In this document: piece by piece, positions 7,508 to 14,810 of the stretch
Layout of the letters: each line of letters opens with the position of its first letter
Numbering within the stretch: position 1 is the first letter of the stretch
From: Planctomycetota bacterium
Lineage (GTDB): Bacteria > Planctomycetota > UBA11346
Direction: 5' to 3'
DNA length: 64,000 nucleotides
Assembly: GCA_014193115.1 (NCBI GenBank)
Contig: BJHQ01000008.1
Location: 48,648 to 112,647 of the forward strand
Notes under the pieces: model-generated
What the model saw: only the letters and a program-made list of their open reading frames with translations
Told to the model about the DNA's origin: nothing
The model's database searches: none
Program-made: the position numbers and the translations under genes

Positions 7508-8125
7508 GTTATCGTGCTTTTTAACGGTTTCATCAGCTAGATACAACCCCATCTTGGTACTATCTTCTATTATTTTTACTGCTAATTCCCATAATACATT
7601 GGAACTATCGGAGATTTTGCATTTTTTGTTGATTACATTTTTAGTTGTGGGTCGTTCAACGTCATCGGTTGAGGAGCCTGATAATAGATGATTCAATAAC
7701 GGCTGTAACAAATCTATTGATTGTGCAAATTTAGATTCAGGACTTTTCTCATCTTCAAATTCATGCCATAGATCTTTAAATATCTTAGACTGATCTTTCG
7801 GTAATAGGTTAAATAATTTATTAGCGGCTTGATTCTCCCGAGAATGTTGTGATTCTGAGGATTTATCATCATATAACCAAGTATCACCAGCGTAAATTTC
7901 TATCAAGTCGTGGACTAATATTAATTTAATTACCTTAAACATATCAATTGTCTTATTATCCGAATATTCCGAGAATACCATTGCAATTAATGCAACATGC
8001 CATGAATGTTCTGCGCTATTTTCAAATCTTGTTCTATCGGCGGTGCGGTTTCGTCTATATACAGTTTTTAACTTTTCTAGTTCATTTATAAAATTTAACT
8101 GTTGTTTAAGTCTAATAGTGGTCAT
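7469..8125 (-). CDS. HD-domain hydrolase, YfbR-like 5'-nucleotidase family (cassette 11)
   Basis: 218 residues. The HD metal-binding set is visible: ENSAEHSWHVAL (His43), LILVHDLIEIYAGDT (His72-Asp73) and a later QSIDLLQPLL Asp. The pattern fits the YfbR/HDDC2 group, which hydrolyses deoxyribonucleoside monophosphates. An anti-phage role through nucleotide depletion is conceivable given the neighbours but is inference. The tail AQQGDAAEPVSE comes from attC and ends early. It lies between two cassettes with membrane proteins. Confidence 0.78.
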   Translation of the reverse strand: MTTIRLKQQLNFINELEKLKTVYRRNRTADRTRFENSAEHSWHVALIAMVFSEYSDNKTIDMFKVIKLILVHDLIEIYAGDTWLYDDKSSESQHSRENQAANKLFNLLPKDQSKIFKDLWHEFEDEKSPESKFAQSIDLLQPLLNHLLSGSSTDDVERPTTKNVINKKCKISDSSNVLWELAVKIIEDSTKMGLYLADETVKKHDNAQQGDAAEPVSE

Positions 8126-8139
8126 AGATTTTTTTTAAC

Positions 8140-8232
8140 GCCCAACGTCAAAGATCACCGGGCCGGCGGAATAGATTGTTGCGAAGCAGGAATATCGTTA
8201 ATCGCCGGCTCCGGTGCATCGCCTTGTTGGGC
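8140..8232 (-). repeat. attC site 12
   Basis: 93-bp site of the GTCAAAG/CGCCTTG subfamily with loop GAATAGATTGTTGCG. The gene of this cassette stops 32 bases before it. Confidence 0.9.
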
Positions 8233-8264
8233 GTATCATTTTCGGAACAATAATACATATTTTC

Positions 8265-8738
8265 TTATGATATCGATATATTATACATTTCTTCCAGTCT
8301 AATTTTTAATAATTTCAATTTATCGGTAGTTGGTTGAAATTCTGGATACAAAGGAGTGCCATTTGCTATTGTTGGATTCATTGTTTTTAGTTTATCTTCA
8401 TATATTTCAATTAGTTTTGTTAATGCTATTAATTTATTATTTTCCTCGATTCGTCGCAATTGTTGTAGTGTTAATTCAGCTTGTTGTGTTAATAAATTAA
8501 ATTCTTTTGTTACTCTTTTTTGATCTTCACGTCTTTGCTTTTCTCTGGCGTCATTTTCAATTTTCTGCAAATTATTAGTATATAATAATACAGCTAATGC
8601 ACATCCTGAAAACAAGGAATTTACAACCCCAAACATATCTCCAATAGTACCACGATTATCAACCCATAATAGCGAAAATAAGTTAATAATCCACAACCCA
8701 AATACAATCAATAAATAATGTAGTAATTTTATTTTCAT
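8265..8738 (-). CDS. Two-helix membrane protein with coiled coil (cassette 12)
   Basis: 157 residues: membrane helices at about 5-24 and 36-54, then a charged coiled coil at ~58-115 (KQRREDQKRVTKEFNLLTQQ). The segment DNRGTIGDMFGVVNSLFSG between and within the helices matches a motif that opens many putative phage abortive-infection membrane proteins (putAbiC-like), though the C-terminal domain of that family is missing. It may be a small member or a shortened form. No attC-encoded tail. Confidence 0.6.
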   Translation of the reverse strand: MKIKLLHYLLIVFGLWIINLFSLLWVDNRGTIGDMFGVVNSLFSGCALAVLLYTNNLQKIENDAREKQRREDQKRVTKEFNLLTQQAELTLQQLRRIEENNKLIALTKLIEIYEDKLKTMNPTIANGTPLYPEFQPTTDKLKLLKIRLEEMYNISIS

Positions 8739-8791
8739 AATATTATTTTCGATATTTCATTGTTTAATTAATATTGACTTATTTGATACAA

Positions 8792-8883
8792 GCCCAACGT
8801 CAGAGATCACCGGGCCGGCCGATGTGATGTTGCGAAGCAGGAGAAATCATTGTGGCCGGCTCCGGTGCATCGACTTGTTGGGC
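8792..8883 (-). repeat. attC site 13
   Basis: 92-bp site of the GTCAGAG/GACTTG subfamily. One base shorter than site 10 in the loop, so the reading frame of the overlapping gene ends later (at 8800), only eight bases from the outer edge. Confidence 0.9.
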
Positions 8884-9327
8884 AGATATTTTATTTAAAT
8901 ATTTAACAAATCCAATTTTAGCATTTTTATCAAATCCAACGGCAGTGAAGAAATCATGTGCTGCTTTTCTTTTTGATGAACTTAATATCATAATCTTTGT
9001 ACATTTATTATTTCGACAATTATTTTCTATCTCAAGCATCAGCATTCTTCCGATCCCATTACCACGATGATTATCATCTATTATTATATTTTCAATTACA
9101 GCATAAGGAGCGAATTTATACATTGGATCTAAGCAAAATGTCAAAAAGGCAGTACCAATAATAATATTATTATCTTTTTCAACGACATAAAGATAATTAT
9201 TTATACTTTTTGATATTTCAATTATTCTTTCAGGTAATACAGATATTGAATTATCATTCGGCACTAATATTTTATATAACCTCTCTATTTGATTAGCATC
9301 ATTACTATTTGCGAGGCGTACTTTCAT
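8800..9327 (-). CDS. GNAT family N-acetyltransferase (cassette 13)
   Basis: 175 residues, different from the cassette 1 enzyme. The acetyl-CoA loop is HRGNGIGRMLM at about residue 87, preceded by a VIENIIIDDN strand; KRKAAHDFFTAVGF is the usual C-terminal motif. Residues from about 147 onward are attC-encoded (AQQVDAPEPAT and onward). Acceptor unknown. Confidence 0.85.
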   Translation of the reverse strand: MKVRLANSNDANQIERLYKILVPNDNSISVLPERIIEISKSINNYLYVVEKDNNIIIGTAFLTFCLDPMYKFAPYAVIENIIIDDNHRGNGIGRMLMLEIENNCRNNKCTKIMILSSSKRKAAHDFFTAVGFDKNAKIGFVKYLNKISAQQVDAPEPATMISPASQHHIGRPGDL

Positions 9328-9342
9328 TGAATATTTCTATCT

Positions 9343-9435
9343 GCCCAACGTCAAAGATCACCGGGCCGGCGGATTAGACGGTTGCGAAGCAGAATCAGCG
9401 TTAGTCGCCGGCTCCGGTGCATCGCCTTGTTGGGC
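9343..9435 (-). repeat. attC site 14
   Basis: 93 bp, same sequence as site 1, as part of the duplicated cassette. Confidence 0.92.
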
Positions 9436-9909
9436 AGATTTTTTTAATGACAAATACATGAATCTTGCTGTAGGATCGGGATTATTACAATATGGGGGGA
9501 TATCTTGAAAACCTAAATTCTGGTATATGCGATTTGCCGCTTTAAGTCTAACGACAGTATCTAAATACATGAATTCATAATTTAATTCAGTTGCAATTGA
9601 TATGATTTCATTACATAATTTCTTTCCGTATCCCAGGCCAGCATATTTATGATATACGTAAAGTCTCTTCATCTCACATATATTATTTCTATGATTTCTG
9701 ATTCCAACACCACCGACATATTCGTGATTTTCATTTATGCCAATTATAAATGCGCCCCGTTTTTCAAAACCATACATAACATTTAAATTATTTAATTCGT
9801 TATGTAGGCCCTGATATTCTAAATCCATATTGAGCCAGGTATTATAGTCTATTATTATTTTTCTGGCGATGTTGTAATCATTATCTGATTTACAATTGAT
9901 TATCTTCAT
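9358..9909 (-). CDS. GNAT N-acetyltransferase, second copy (cassette 14)
   Basis: Protein identical over all 183 residues to the product at 16-567. The nucleotide match covers the whole cassette, 9343-9919 against 1-577, and breaks only inside the following attC, as expected when a complete cassette is copied by excision and reinsertion. Silent divergence was not seen, so the duplication is recent. Same attC-encoded tail. Confidence 0.88.
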   Translation of the reverse strand: MKIINCKSDNDYNIARKIIIDYNTWLNMDLEYQGLHNELNNLNVMYGFEKRGAFIIGINENHEYVGGVGIRNHRNNICEMKRLYVYHKYAGLGYGKKLCNEIISIATELNYEFMYLDTVVRLKAANRIYQNLGFQDIPPYCNNPDPTARFMYLSLKKSAQQGDAPEPATNADSASQPSNPPAR

Positions 9910-9919
9910 AGGTTCATCT

Positions 9920-10009
9920 GCCCAACGCAGAGATCACCGGGCGGCCGATGTGATGTAGCCAAGCAGTAAAGATCATTGTGGCCGGCTCCGGTGCATCGAC
10001 TTGTTGGGC
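9920..10009 (-). repeat. attC site 15
   Basis: 90-bp site of the GTCAGAG subfamily with small losses: GCCCAACGCAGAG lacks two bases after the core and GGGCGGCC lacks one base in the stem. It may recombine less well. Confidence 0.85.
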
Positions 10010-10026
10010 AGAAAATGCGTCATTGA

Positions 10027-10302
10027 TCAAAGCACATCAATTTCCATAGCGTCTTTAAAATCGTCACCAAAATTGTTATACTTATGTACAGATTCCAAGA
10101 TTGATTCAATTTGGATACCGATCAAATCAATTTTGGTTTTTATTTTTACAACTAATATGGGGATTTCGCCAACATAATCGTAACCACCATCAATAAGAAT
10201 ATTTGGATATAATTTAGCCAGGTAATCATATAAATCATATCTAATATCCAAATCAGGATTTTCTAATTTAGTAGGGTCAATTTTTATTAAAAATGTATTC
10301 AT
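10027..10302 (-). CDS. Hypothetical small acidic protein (cassette 15)
   Basis: 91 residues, acidic, predicted alternating helix and strand (LDIRYDLYDYLAKLYPNILI, then EIPILVVKIKT). No family recognised. The ATG follows GAACCA and lies 14 bases from the next attC. It has no attC-encoded tail. Size and composition resemble small immunity or antitoxin-like proteins, but this is only an impression. Confidence 0.55.
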   Translation of the reverse strand: MNTFLIKIDPTKLENPDLDIRYDLYDYLAKLYPNILIDGGYDYVGEIPILVVKIKTKIDLIGIQIESILESVHKYNNFGDDFKDAMEIDVL

Positions 10303-10315
10303 TGGTTCATTTTCT

Positions 10316-10402
10316 GCCCAACGACCAGATCACCCGGCCGGCAGGCGACGCACAACCACCCCAGCGGATCGATTCCGGCTCGGGTGCATCGACTTGTTCG
10401 AC
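10316..10402 (-). repeat. attC site 16
   Basis: 87-bp divergent site. The left arm is GATCACCCGGCCGG, the right CCGGCTCGGGTGCATC, with compensating changes. The right core is GTTCGAC, which departs from the usual GTTRRRY partner and may weaken that end. Confidence 0.82.
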
Positions 10403-10429
10403 GGATTCACATTCAGGAGGAGCCACCCC

Positions 10430-10621
10430 GTGAAATATGTTTGCAAGTGTGGTTGTCGCAAGTTTGACAAAGGCCGCGATTTTGACGGGAGGCGCTGTTA
10501 TCGTTGCTGCAACTGTAAATCAGTGCATTCAGCCGGTTTACAGGGAAGACGCAAGAGGTATAGCAGTCAGCGTGAATCGTCACAATTCCACGACTCAAAG
10601 GGGACCAAGCATGTCAGTTAA
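10430..10621 (+). CDS. Small cysteine-rich zinc-ribbon-like protein, reverse-oriented (cassette 16)
   Basis: 63 residues from a GTG start with a strong AGGAGGAG ribosome site 7-8 bases upstream. The Cys pattern CKCGCRKF...RRCYRCCNC suggests a zinc ribbon, followed by a basic tail (GRRKRYSSQRES). The gene points toward intI, opposite to its attC and to the other cassettes, so it needs its own promoter. A second frame from 10437 is also open and overlaps it, but the ribosome site fits this one. Role unknown. Confidence 0.6.
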   Translation: MKYVCKCGCRKFDKGRDFDGRRCYRCCNCKSVHSAGLQGRRKRYSSQRESSQFHDSKGTKHVS

Positions 10622-10631
10622 TCCGTCGAAC

Positions 10632-10715
10632 GCCCAAGTTGACCGGGCCGGACAGGAGACGACCGACAAGCAAGACCAACATACTTCCCGGCTCCGGTCC
10701 AACGACTTGTTGGGC
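10632..10715 (-). repeat. attC site 17
   Basis: 84-bp site nearest to attI. Left core GCCCAAG, stem GTTGACCGGGCCGG paired with CCGGCTCCGGTCCAAC; the two extrahelical bases are still in the right arm, so it points the same way as the rest although its cassette gene is reversed. Confidence 0.85.
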
Positions 10716-10759
10716 GGATCCACGGAAAAACCGAATACCACGACGCAGGAGAACCAGCC

Positions 10760-10987
10760 ATGAAACGCATGAAAAAGCACCAACTAAGAATAGAAATGCT
10801 GCACGCAGCAATTTGTGAAGAAATCGCTGAGTTTCAGGATAAAACCGAAAGTATTTTATATGACGCAATTGAACGAAGCGGTTTGGACATAAGCGAATGC
10901 CGGATTTGCAATAGTCTGGTGGTCTGTATTCCTGACGGCATGTCGAATATCTGCGAGGCGTGTGCGAAAAAGGAGGCATCACGATGA
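10760..10987 (+). CDS. Small two-CxxC protein, reverse-oriented (cassette 17)
   Basis: 75 residues. A charged helical N-terminus (MKRMKKHQLRIEM) is followed by ECRICNSL and NICEACAKK, two CxxC pairs 19 residues apart that could bind one zinc ion. An AGGAG site lies 10 bases before the ATG. It occupies the cassette next to attI but is transcribed toward the integrase. It ends five bases before the attI core. Not recognised; a DNA-binding or regulatory role is possible. Confidence 0.6.
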   Translation: MKRMKKHQLRIEMLHAAICEEIAEFQDKTESILYDAIERSGLDISECRICNSLVVCIPDGMSNICEACAKKEASR

Positions 10988-10991
10988 ATCC

Positions 10992-11085
10992 GCCCAACAG
11001 CTTATTGGATGGATGGCCGTAGTTTTGGCGTTGGTGTGGACGGCTGTCTATTGTGATTAGAGTTAGCTGTGGTATAGGGGTTCGC
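10992..11085 (-). other. attI region and intI leader
   Basis: The core GCCCAAC at 10992-10998 (GTTGGGC in cassette orientation) marks the boundary between the first cassette and the integrase-side DNA. Unlike attC, no matching inverted arm is present, as expected for attI. The remaining ~90 bases up to intI must hold the integrase promoter and, on the other strand, the cassette promoter; no promoter box could be called with confidence. Confidence 0.65.
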
Positions 11086-12453
11086 ATGAACCCATCCGCG
11101 TCCCAATCTCGGTCCTCCATCGCGACCTTTCCTGATGTTTCTTCTGGCGCCGAACGGTGGTGGAGAGAATACCTTAACTATTTGACAGATCATGGGGTTA
11201 AGCGATCGGCATTGGCTTGGTATCGGCGCCGTGTTGAGTACCTTTTGGAGCGGTACCCCAAGGTGCGTTCGACTGCCTTGAGTGGTGCTCAGATTGAGGC
11301 TCATCTTCGCGCAATAGGTGGTCTGAATCTTCCTTGGTGGCAGCTTGATCAGACGCTGGATGCCTTGCAACGTTTTGGGTCTCGCATCCAGGCTCATTGG
11401 GTTTTGGAGGTTGATTGGAGTGATTGGCGACGGCGCTGGAAGGAGGCTGAGCATAGGGCTCATGGGGCTTCCATTCAGCGTGGCGCCCTGCCAGTGGATT
11501 CAACGTTGCGCACGTTTTCGATTCGCATGCGTACTCGGCAACTCAGCTTGCGCACGGAAGCGACGTACACAGATTGGGTGGTCCGCTGTCAGCATTTTCA
11601 TCAATTGGAATCTCCGGCCGCGATTGATCAAGTGCACATCGGTCCGTTCCTTGCTTATCTTGCGGCTGATCGTCAGGTTTCTTCCAGCACCCAACGCCAG
11701 GCACTCAATGCCTTGGTCGCTTTTCTGAAGGAGGTTCATAACCGGGAATTTGTCGATGTTGGATTATATCAACCAAGTACTCGACCGCGTCAGGTGCCTA
11801 CGGTGCTGAGTGTGGCGGAGGTCAGACTGGTTTTGGATCGGATTGGTGATCCGACCATGCGCTTGGCAGCGACGCTGCTGTATGGTTCCGGATTGCGGGT
11901 GATGGAAGCGGTTCGGCTGCGGCTGAAGGATATCGATCTTGCTCACCGGATTATCGTCGTCTTTGATGGGAAGGGTGGAGCCAGCCGCCGCACCCCGATG
12001 CCCGAGTCCTTGGTGCCTCAGATTGAGTCCCAGATCGAGCAGGTTGCTGAACTTCATGCCGAAGATCTCCGCATCGGTTTCGGATCCGCTTCCTTGTCTC
12101 CGAGTCTGACTCGAAAATTCGGATCGGCGGCCAAGCATCTGTCCTGGCAGTACCTGTTCCCGGCGAGCCGACTGGCGCTTGATCCGCTTGATAGCGTGAT
12201 GAAACGTCACCATCTTGATGTCAGTCATCTTCAGAAAACCGTGCGCCGTGCCGTGATGGATGCGGGTTTGACCAAGCGGGTCAGCTGCCACACCTTCCGG
12301 CATACCTTTGCCACCCAGCTGATCGAGGGCGGCTGTGACATCCGCAGCGTACAAGAGGTGCTTGGCCATCAGGATGTGCGCACCACGATGATCTATACCC
12401 ATGTCTTGAACCGTCCTGGATTGGCGATGCGTTCGCCTGCTGATACGCTCTAA
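11086..12453 (+). CDS. intI: Integron integrase IntI with N-terminal extension
   Basis: Tyrosine recombinase of 455 residues, against ~320-340 for most IntI. The catalytic set is complete: Arg271 (GSGLRVMEA), Lys296 (GKGGASRR), His402 and Arg405 (CHTFRHTFATQL), His428 (VLGHQDVRT) and Tyr437 (MIYTHV). The IntI-specific extra segment before the HxxR box is present (SLTRKFGSAAKHLSWQYLFP), which separates it from XerC/D. About 138 residues precede the usual core-binding domain and look like a second SAM-like helical unit (WWREYLNYLTDHGVKRSALAWYRRR). The ATG at 11086 has AGGGG five bases upstream; an upstream GTG at 11053 has no ribosome site. It is divergent from the cassette array and would insert cassettes at attI. 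Confidence 0.93.
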   Translation: MNPSASQSRSSIATFPDVSSGAERWWREYLNYLTDHGVKRSALAWYRRRVEYLLERYPKVRSTALSGAQIEAHLRAIGGLNLPWWQLDQTLDALQRFGSRIQAHWVLEVDWSDWRRRWKEAEHRAHGASIQRGALPVDSTLRTFSIRMRTRQLSLRTEATYTDWVVRCQHFHQLESPAAIDQVHIGPFLAYLAADRQVSSSTQRQALNALVAFLKEVHNREFVDVGLYQPSTRPRQVPTVLSVAEVRLVLDRIGDPTMRLAATLLYGSGLRVMEAVRLRLKDIDLAHRIIVVFDGKGGASRRTPMPESLVPQIESQIEQVAELHAEDLRIGFGSASLSPSLTRKFGSAAKHLSWQYLFPASRLALDPLDSVMKRHHLDVSHLQKTVRRAVMDAGLTKRVSCHTFRHTFATQLIEGGCDIRSVQEVLGHQDVRTTMIYTHVLNRPGLAMRSPADTL

Positions 12454-12730
12454 ACGGTTTCTGCATTCAGGGTTTCAGCCCTGGTATGAGGCAATTTTAT
12501 CTTGCTTTTTACCGGGCACGCTCCGCGCGCATGGCCTGGGGAGCCCAGGAACAGATGGCCGCAGACACCTGACCAATGGTGGGGGTGGTCGGTTGATCTG
12601 GTACTAGCAAGCGGCGAGGTGAGGTCAATTGCCTTGTTTTGAGCTAGCAAACAGGGCTCAGGCGGTGGCCAGGCCGGCACTGGCGAACGGTGCGGAGCTC
12701 AGCTCAATGATGTGTATTATTATGTAATCC
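12454..12730. other. Intergenic, 277 bp
   Basis: No gene seen. A short hairpin CAGGG-TTTCAG-CCCTG follows the intI stop but lacks a clear T run, so it is only a weak terminator candidate. Confidence 0.4.
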
Positions 12731-12943
12731 TTACTCATGAATGACCTCGGCGATGCCGAACGTCTGTCCATCGGCATTCCGGATGGCCAGGCTCGTGATG
12801 CTGACCACCTGGTTCAAGGTGACTGACAGTACCGACGTTTCGGTCCCGACTTTGGCATTCCAGTTGGTGAACTCCACTGCTGCTCCTCGATTGATGGCGA
12901 TCACGCCTCGGAATACCAAGGCACCCCAACTCGGCGTATGATG
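12731..12943 (-). pseudogene. Decayed C-terminal fragment of the 13279-14796 gene
   Basis: Encodes about 58 residues nearly the same as the C-terminus of the secreted protein downstream (GVIAINRGAAVEFTNWNAKV, then SVLSVTLNQVVSITSLAIRN). Toward its 5' side the match jumps to a segment ~70 bases further upstream in the parent (CTCGGAATACC...ACTCGGCG), so an internal deletion is present. There is no start or signal peptide. It is a remnant of a duplication, separated from the parent by ~335 bp. Confidence 0.75.
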
Positions 12944-13278
12944 CCTTTCGAAAGGAGGAGGCGTAATAGCCAAATAGGGTTCGCACGGACAGAAAAACAT
13001 AATGTGAATAGGACAATACATGTCTGTGCATTATGCCCCCGACAGGATATGAATAATCGATTCGGCCCTAAAAGTATGAATTGTGTTCGCGCGGACAAAG
13101 TAATGTATCGTTGACAAAATAACTCATGTTACTTCCTTTCATTACATCTTCATTGTCATTGGTTCTTCTTCCGCTCAGGCTGACCAACCGGCGGGAGCGC
13201 TTTCGTTCCTTGGAATGGTGTTGAGCTGATCCTGATTTACTGCCATGAACCCCAGGCAGCTTCGGACCCAGACCAGTC
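12944..13278. other. Intergenic with two palindrome-like sites, 335 bp
   Basis: No gene. Contains GTTCGCACGGAC at 12979-12990 and GTTCGCGCGGAC at 13085-13096, close relatives of the palindromes at 29.5-29.9 kb, each followed by ACA or AGA and an AT-rich stretch. Confidence 0.5.
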
Positions 13279-14796
13279 TCACTCGTAATAGACCTCGGCG
13301 ATGCCGAATGTCTGCCCATCGGCATTCCTGATAGCCAGGCTCGTGATACTGACCACCTGGTTCAGGGTCACCGACAGAACCGATACTTCATTCCCGACCT
13401 TGGCATTCCAGTTGGTGAACTCCACCGAAGCTCCCCGATTGATGGCGATCACGCCGCGGAGGATGACCTCATCGGCTGCCGCTCGTTGCCGGGCCACCAG
13501 GTACAGGCGGCTGGCTTTCAACGGTGATGGTCCAGCCTCGGAATACCGCAACATCCCGACTCGGCGCTGGACCACCGGAGCCAGGATTCGGATTTCACAG
13601 GTGCCACCCTTGGGAACTGGTCGATCGGTCTGGAGATTGCCATCGTACCACGCCTGCATGCCTGTCGCTTCGACCTCGTCAGCCAGTTCCCGCAACTGCC
13701 GGGCCGAGGTGGGCATCCTGCTGATGGGTAGGATTTCGATGGCATTATTTTGCGGCTTGGTCGTCGATGCCGACAAACCGGGCAGACCTTCGATGTGGCG
13801 CTTGATCGCCAGTGCGCCGGCCAGGTTGTCGCGCTTGGTCTCTTCGGCCTGGGCATTGGTCAGCGCGGTCTTCAGTTTCTGCCGTTCGGCGTTGACCCCA
13901 TTGGTCGCTTGTACGAAAATCAGGTCCTTGGCTTTGGCGTAATTCTCAATCACGTACTTGACTCGGGCATTCCGGTCGAGCAGCAGCTGTTCCAGGTTTT
14001 CGCTCTGCTTTTGCAATGCCAGTACGGCATCAAGATCTCCCTTCTTCCTGGCTGCCTCAATATCAGAGGCAAAGATCGCTGCGGTCTTCCGGCGTTCAGC
14101 CTCGATCTGCTCGCTGGCCGAGGCCGTGATCTTCGCCACCGCCTGATTGCTGGCCGTGATGATGGCTTTGGCAGATTCCGGCAGCTCCGCTGGTACTGAC
14201 AATTGGGCTTTCAGCACCGCGGCGACCCGATCCTCAGGTGCTGCCGCAGTGGCTGACCCCGTGTTGGACTTCTTGAGCGCATCCAAGCTCCGGCGCTGGG
14301 CCTCCATGGCCTTGGGCTGACCAGCGAACCGGTCGGCGACCTCGAACCAGCGGATGGCGATCGTCAGTTGGTCCTCGGGATGGGCTGCTGCCCAGGTCTC
14401 GGTCCGAGCAAACCACGCGCCGACCTGGTCGGCTGGGACGGCTGTGGAGACCACGGCGTCCATGCGTTTGGCCAGGGATGCTGCGTTTCCGCCTTTTGCA
14501 GCGACATAGCGTTGCAGCGTATCAGCGTCCATGCGCTTGCGGCACCAGTAGATCAATGCCTGGATCTCCGTGACCTGTTCGATTTCAGAGCGTTCTTGGC
14601 GGTAGGCCAGGAGTTCGGTCAGGCGAAGGGCGGCACTGATGTTGCGGTCCGCGTCGTTGTCGCCTGCCCTGAGATCGGCTTTGGCCAGGGCCATGACCTC
14701 AGCCGCCCGTGCCTCGGTCGTGATCGGACTGTCACCCGACCAAGCAGGCACGCCAACCATGAGGAACAGGAGGAACGGGAGGAATGGGAGGCGCAT
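13279..14796 (-). CDS. Secreted protein of unknown function, partner of the kinase
   Basis: 505 residues. A signal peptide is evident (MRLPFLPFLLFLMVGVPAWS, cleavage near residue 20). Residues ~200-330 are a long charged helical region (SASEQIEAERRKTAAIFASD, NLEQLLLDRN) likely to form a coiled coil. The last ~150 residues look like a beta-rich domain (EIRILAPVVQRRVGMLRYSE ... SITSLAIRNADGQTFGIAEV). No Pfam family recognised. It starts 14 bases after the kinase stop, so the two are one operon. A decayed partial copy lies downstream. It may act outside the membrane as a partner of the kinase's extracytoplasmic part; this is inferred from position only. Confidence 0.65.
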   Translation of the reverse strand: MRLPFLPFLLFLMVGVPAWSGDSPITTEARAAEVMALAKADLRAGDNDADRNISAALRLTELLAYRQERSEIEQVTEIQALIYWCRKRMDADTLQRYVAAKGGNAASLAKRMDAVVSTAVPADQVGAWFARTETWAAAHPEDQLTIAIRWFEVADRFAGQPKAMEAQRRSLDALKKSNTGSATAAAPEDRVAAVLKAQLSVPAELPESAKAIITASNQAVAKITASASEQIEAERRKTAAIFASDIEAARKKGDLDAVLALQKQSENLEQLLLDRNARVKYVIENYAKAKDLIFVQATNGVNAERQKLKTALTNAQAEETKRDNLAGALAIKRHIEGLPGLSASTTKPQNNAIEILPISRMPTSARQLRELADEVEATGMQAWYDGNLQTDRPVPKGGTCEIRILAPVVQRRVGMLRYSEAGPSPLKASRLYLVARQRAAADEVILRGVIAINRGASVEFTNWNAKVGNEVSVLSVTLNQVVSITSLAIRNADGQTFGIAEVYYE

Positions 14797-14810
14797 GGTT
14801 GGTCACAGGG

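Noticed and set aside
8102..8302. Plus-strand frames across attC sites (here and at 5649-5846, 6298-6531)
   Set aside because: They arise because attC stems are GC-rich and stop-free on both strands; they oppose the cassette genes and lack starts.
10437..10763. Alternative 108-residue frame overlapping the reversed cassette 16 gene, with a hydrophobic start
   Set aside because: It runs through an attC site and lacks a well-placed ribosome site; the Cys-rich frame from the GTG at 10430 has a strong one.
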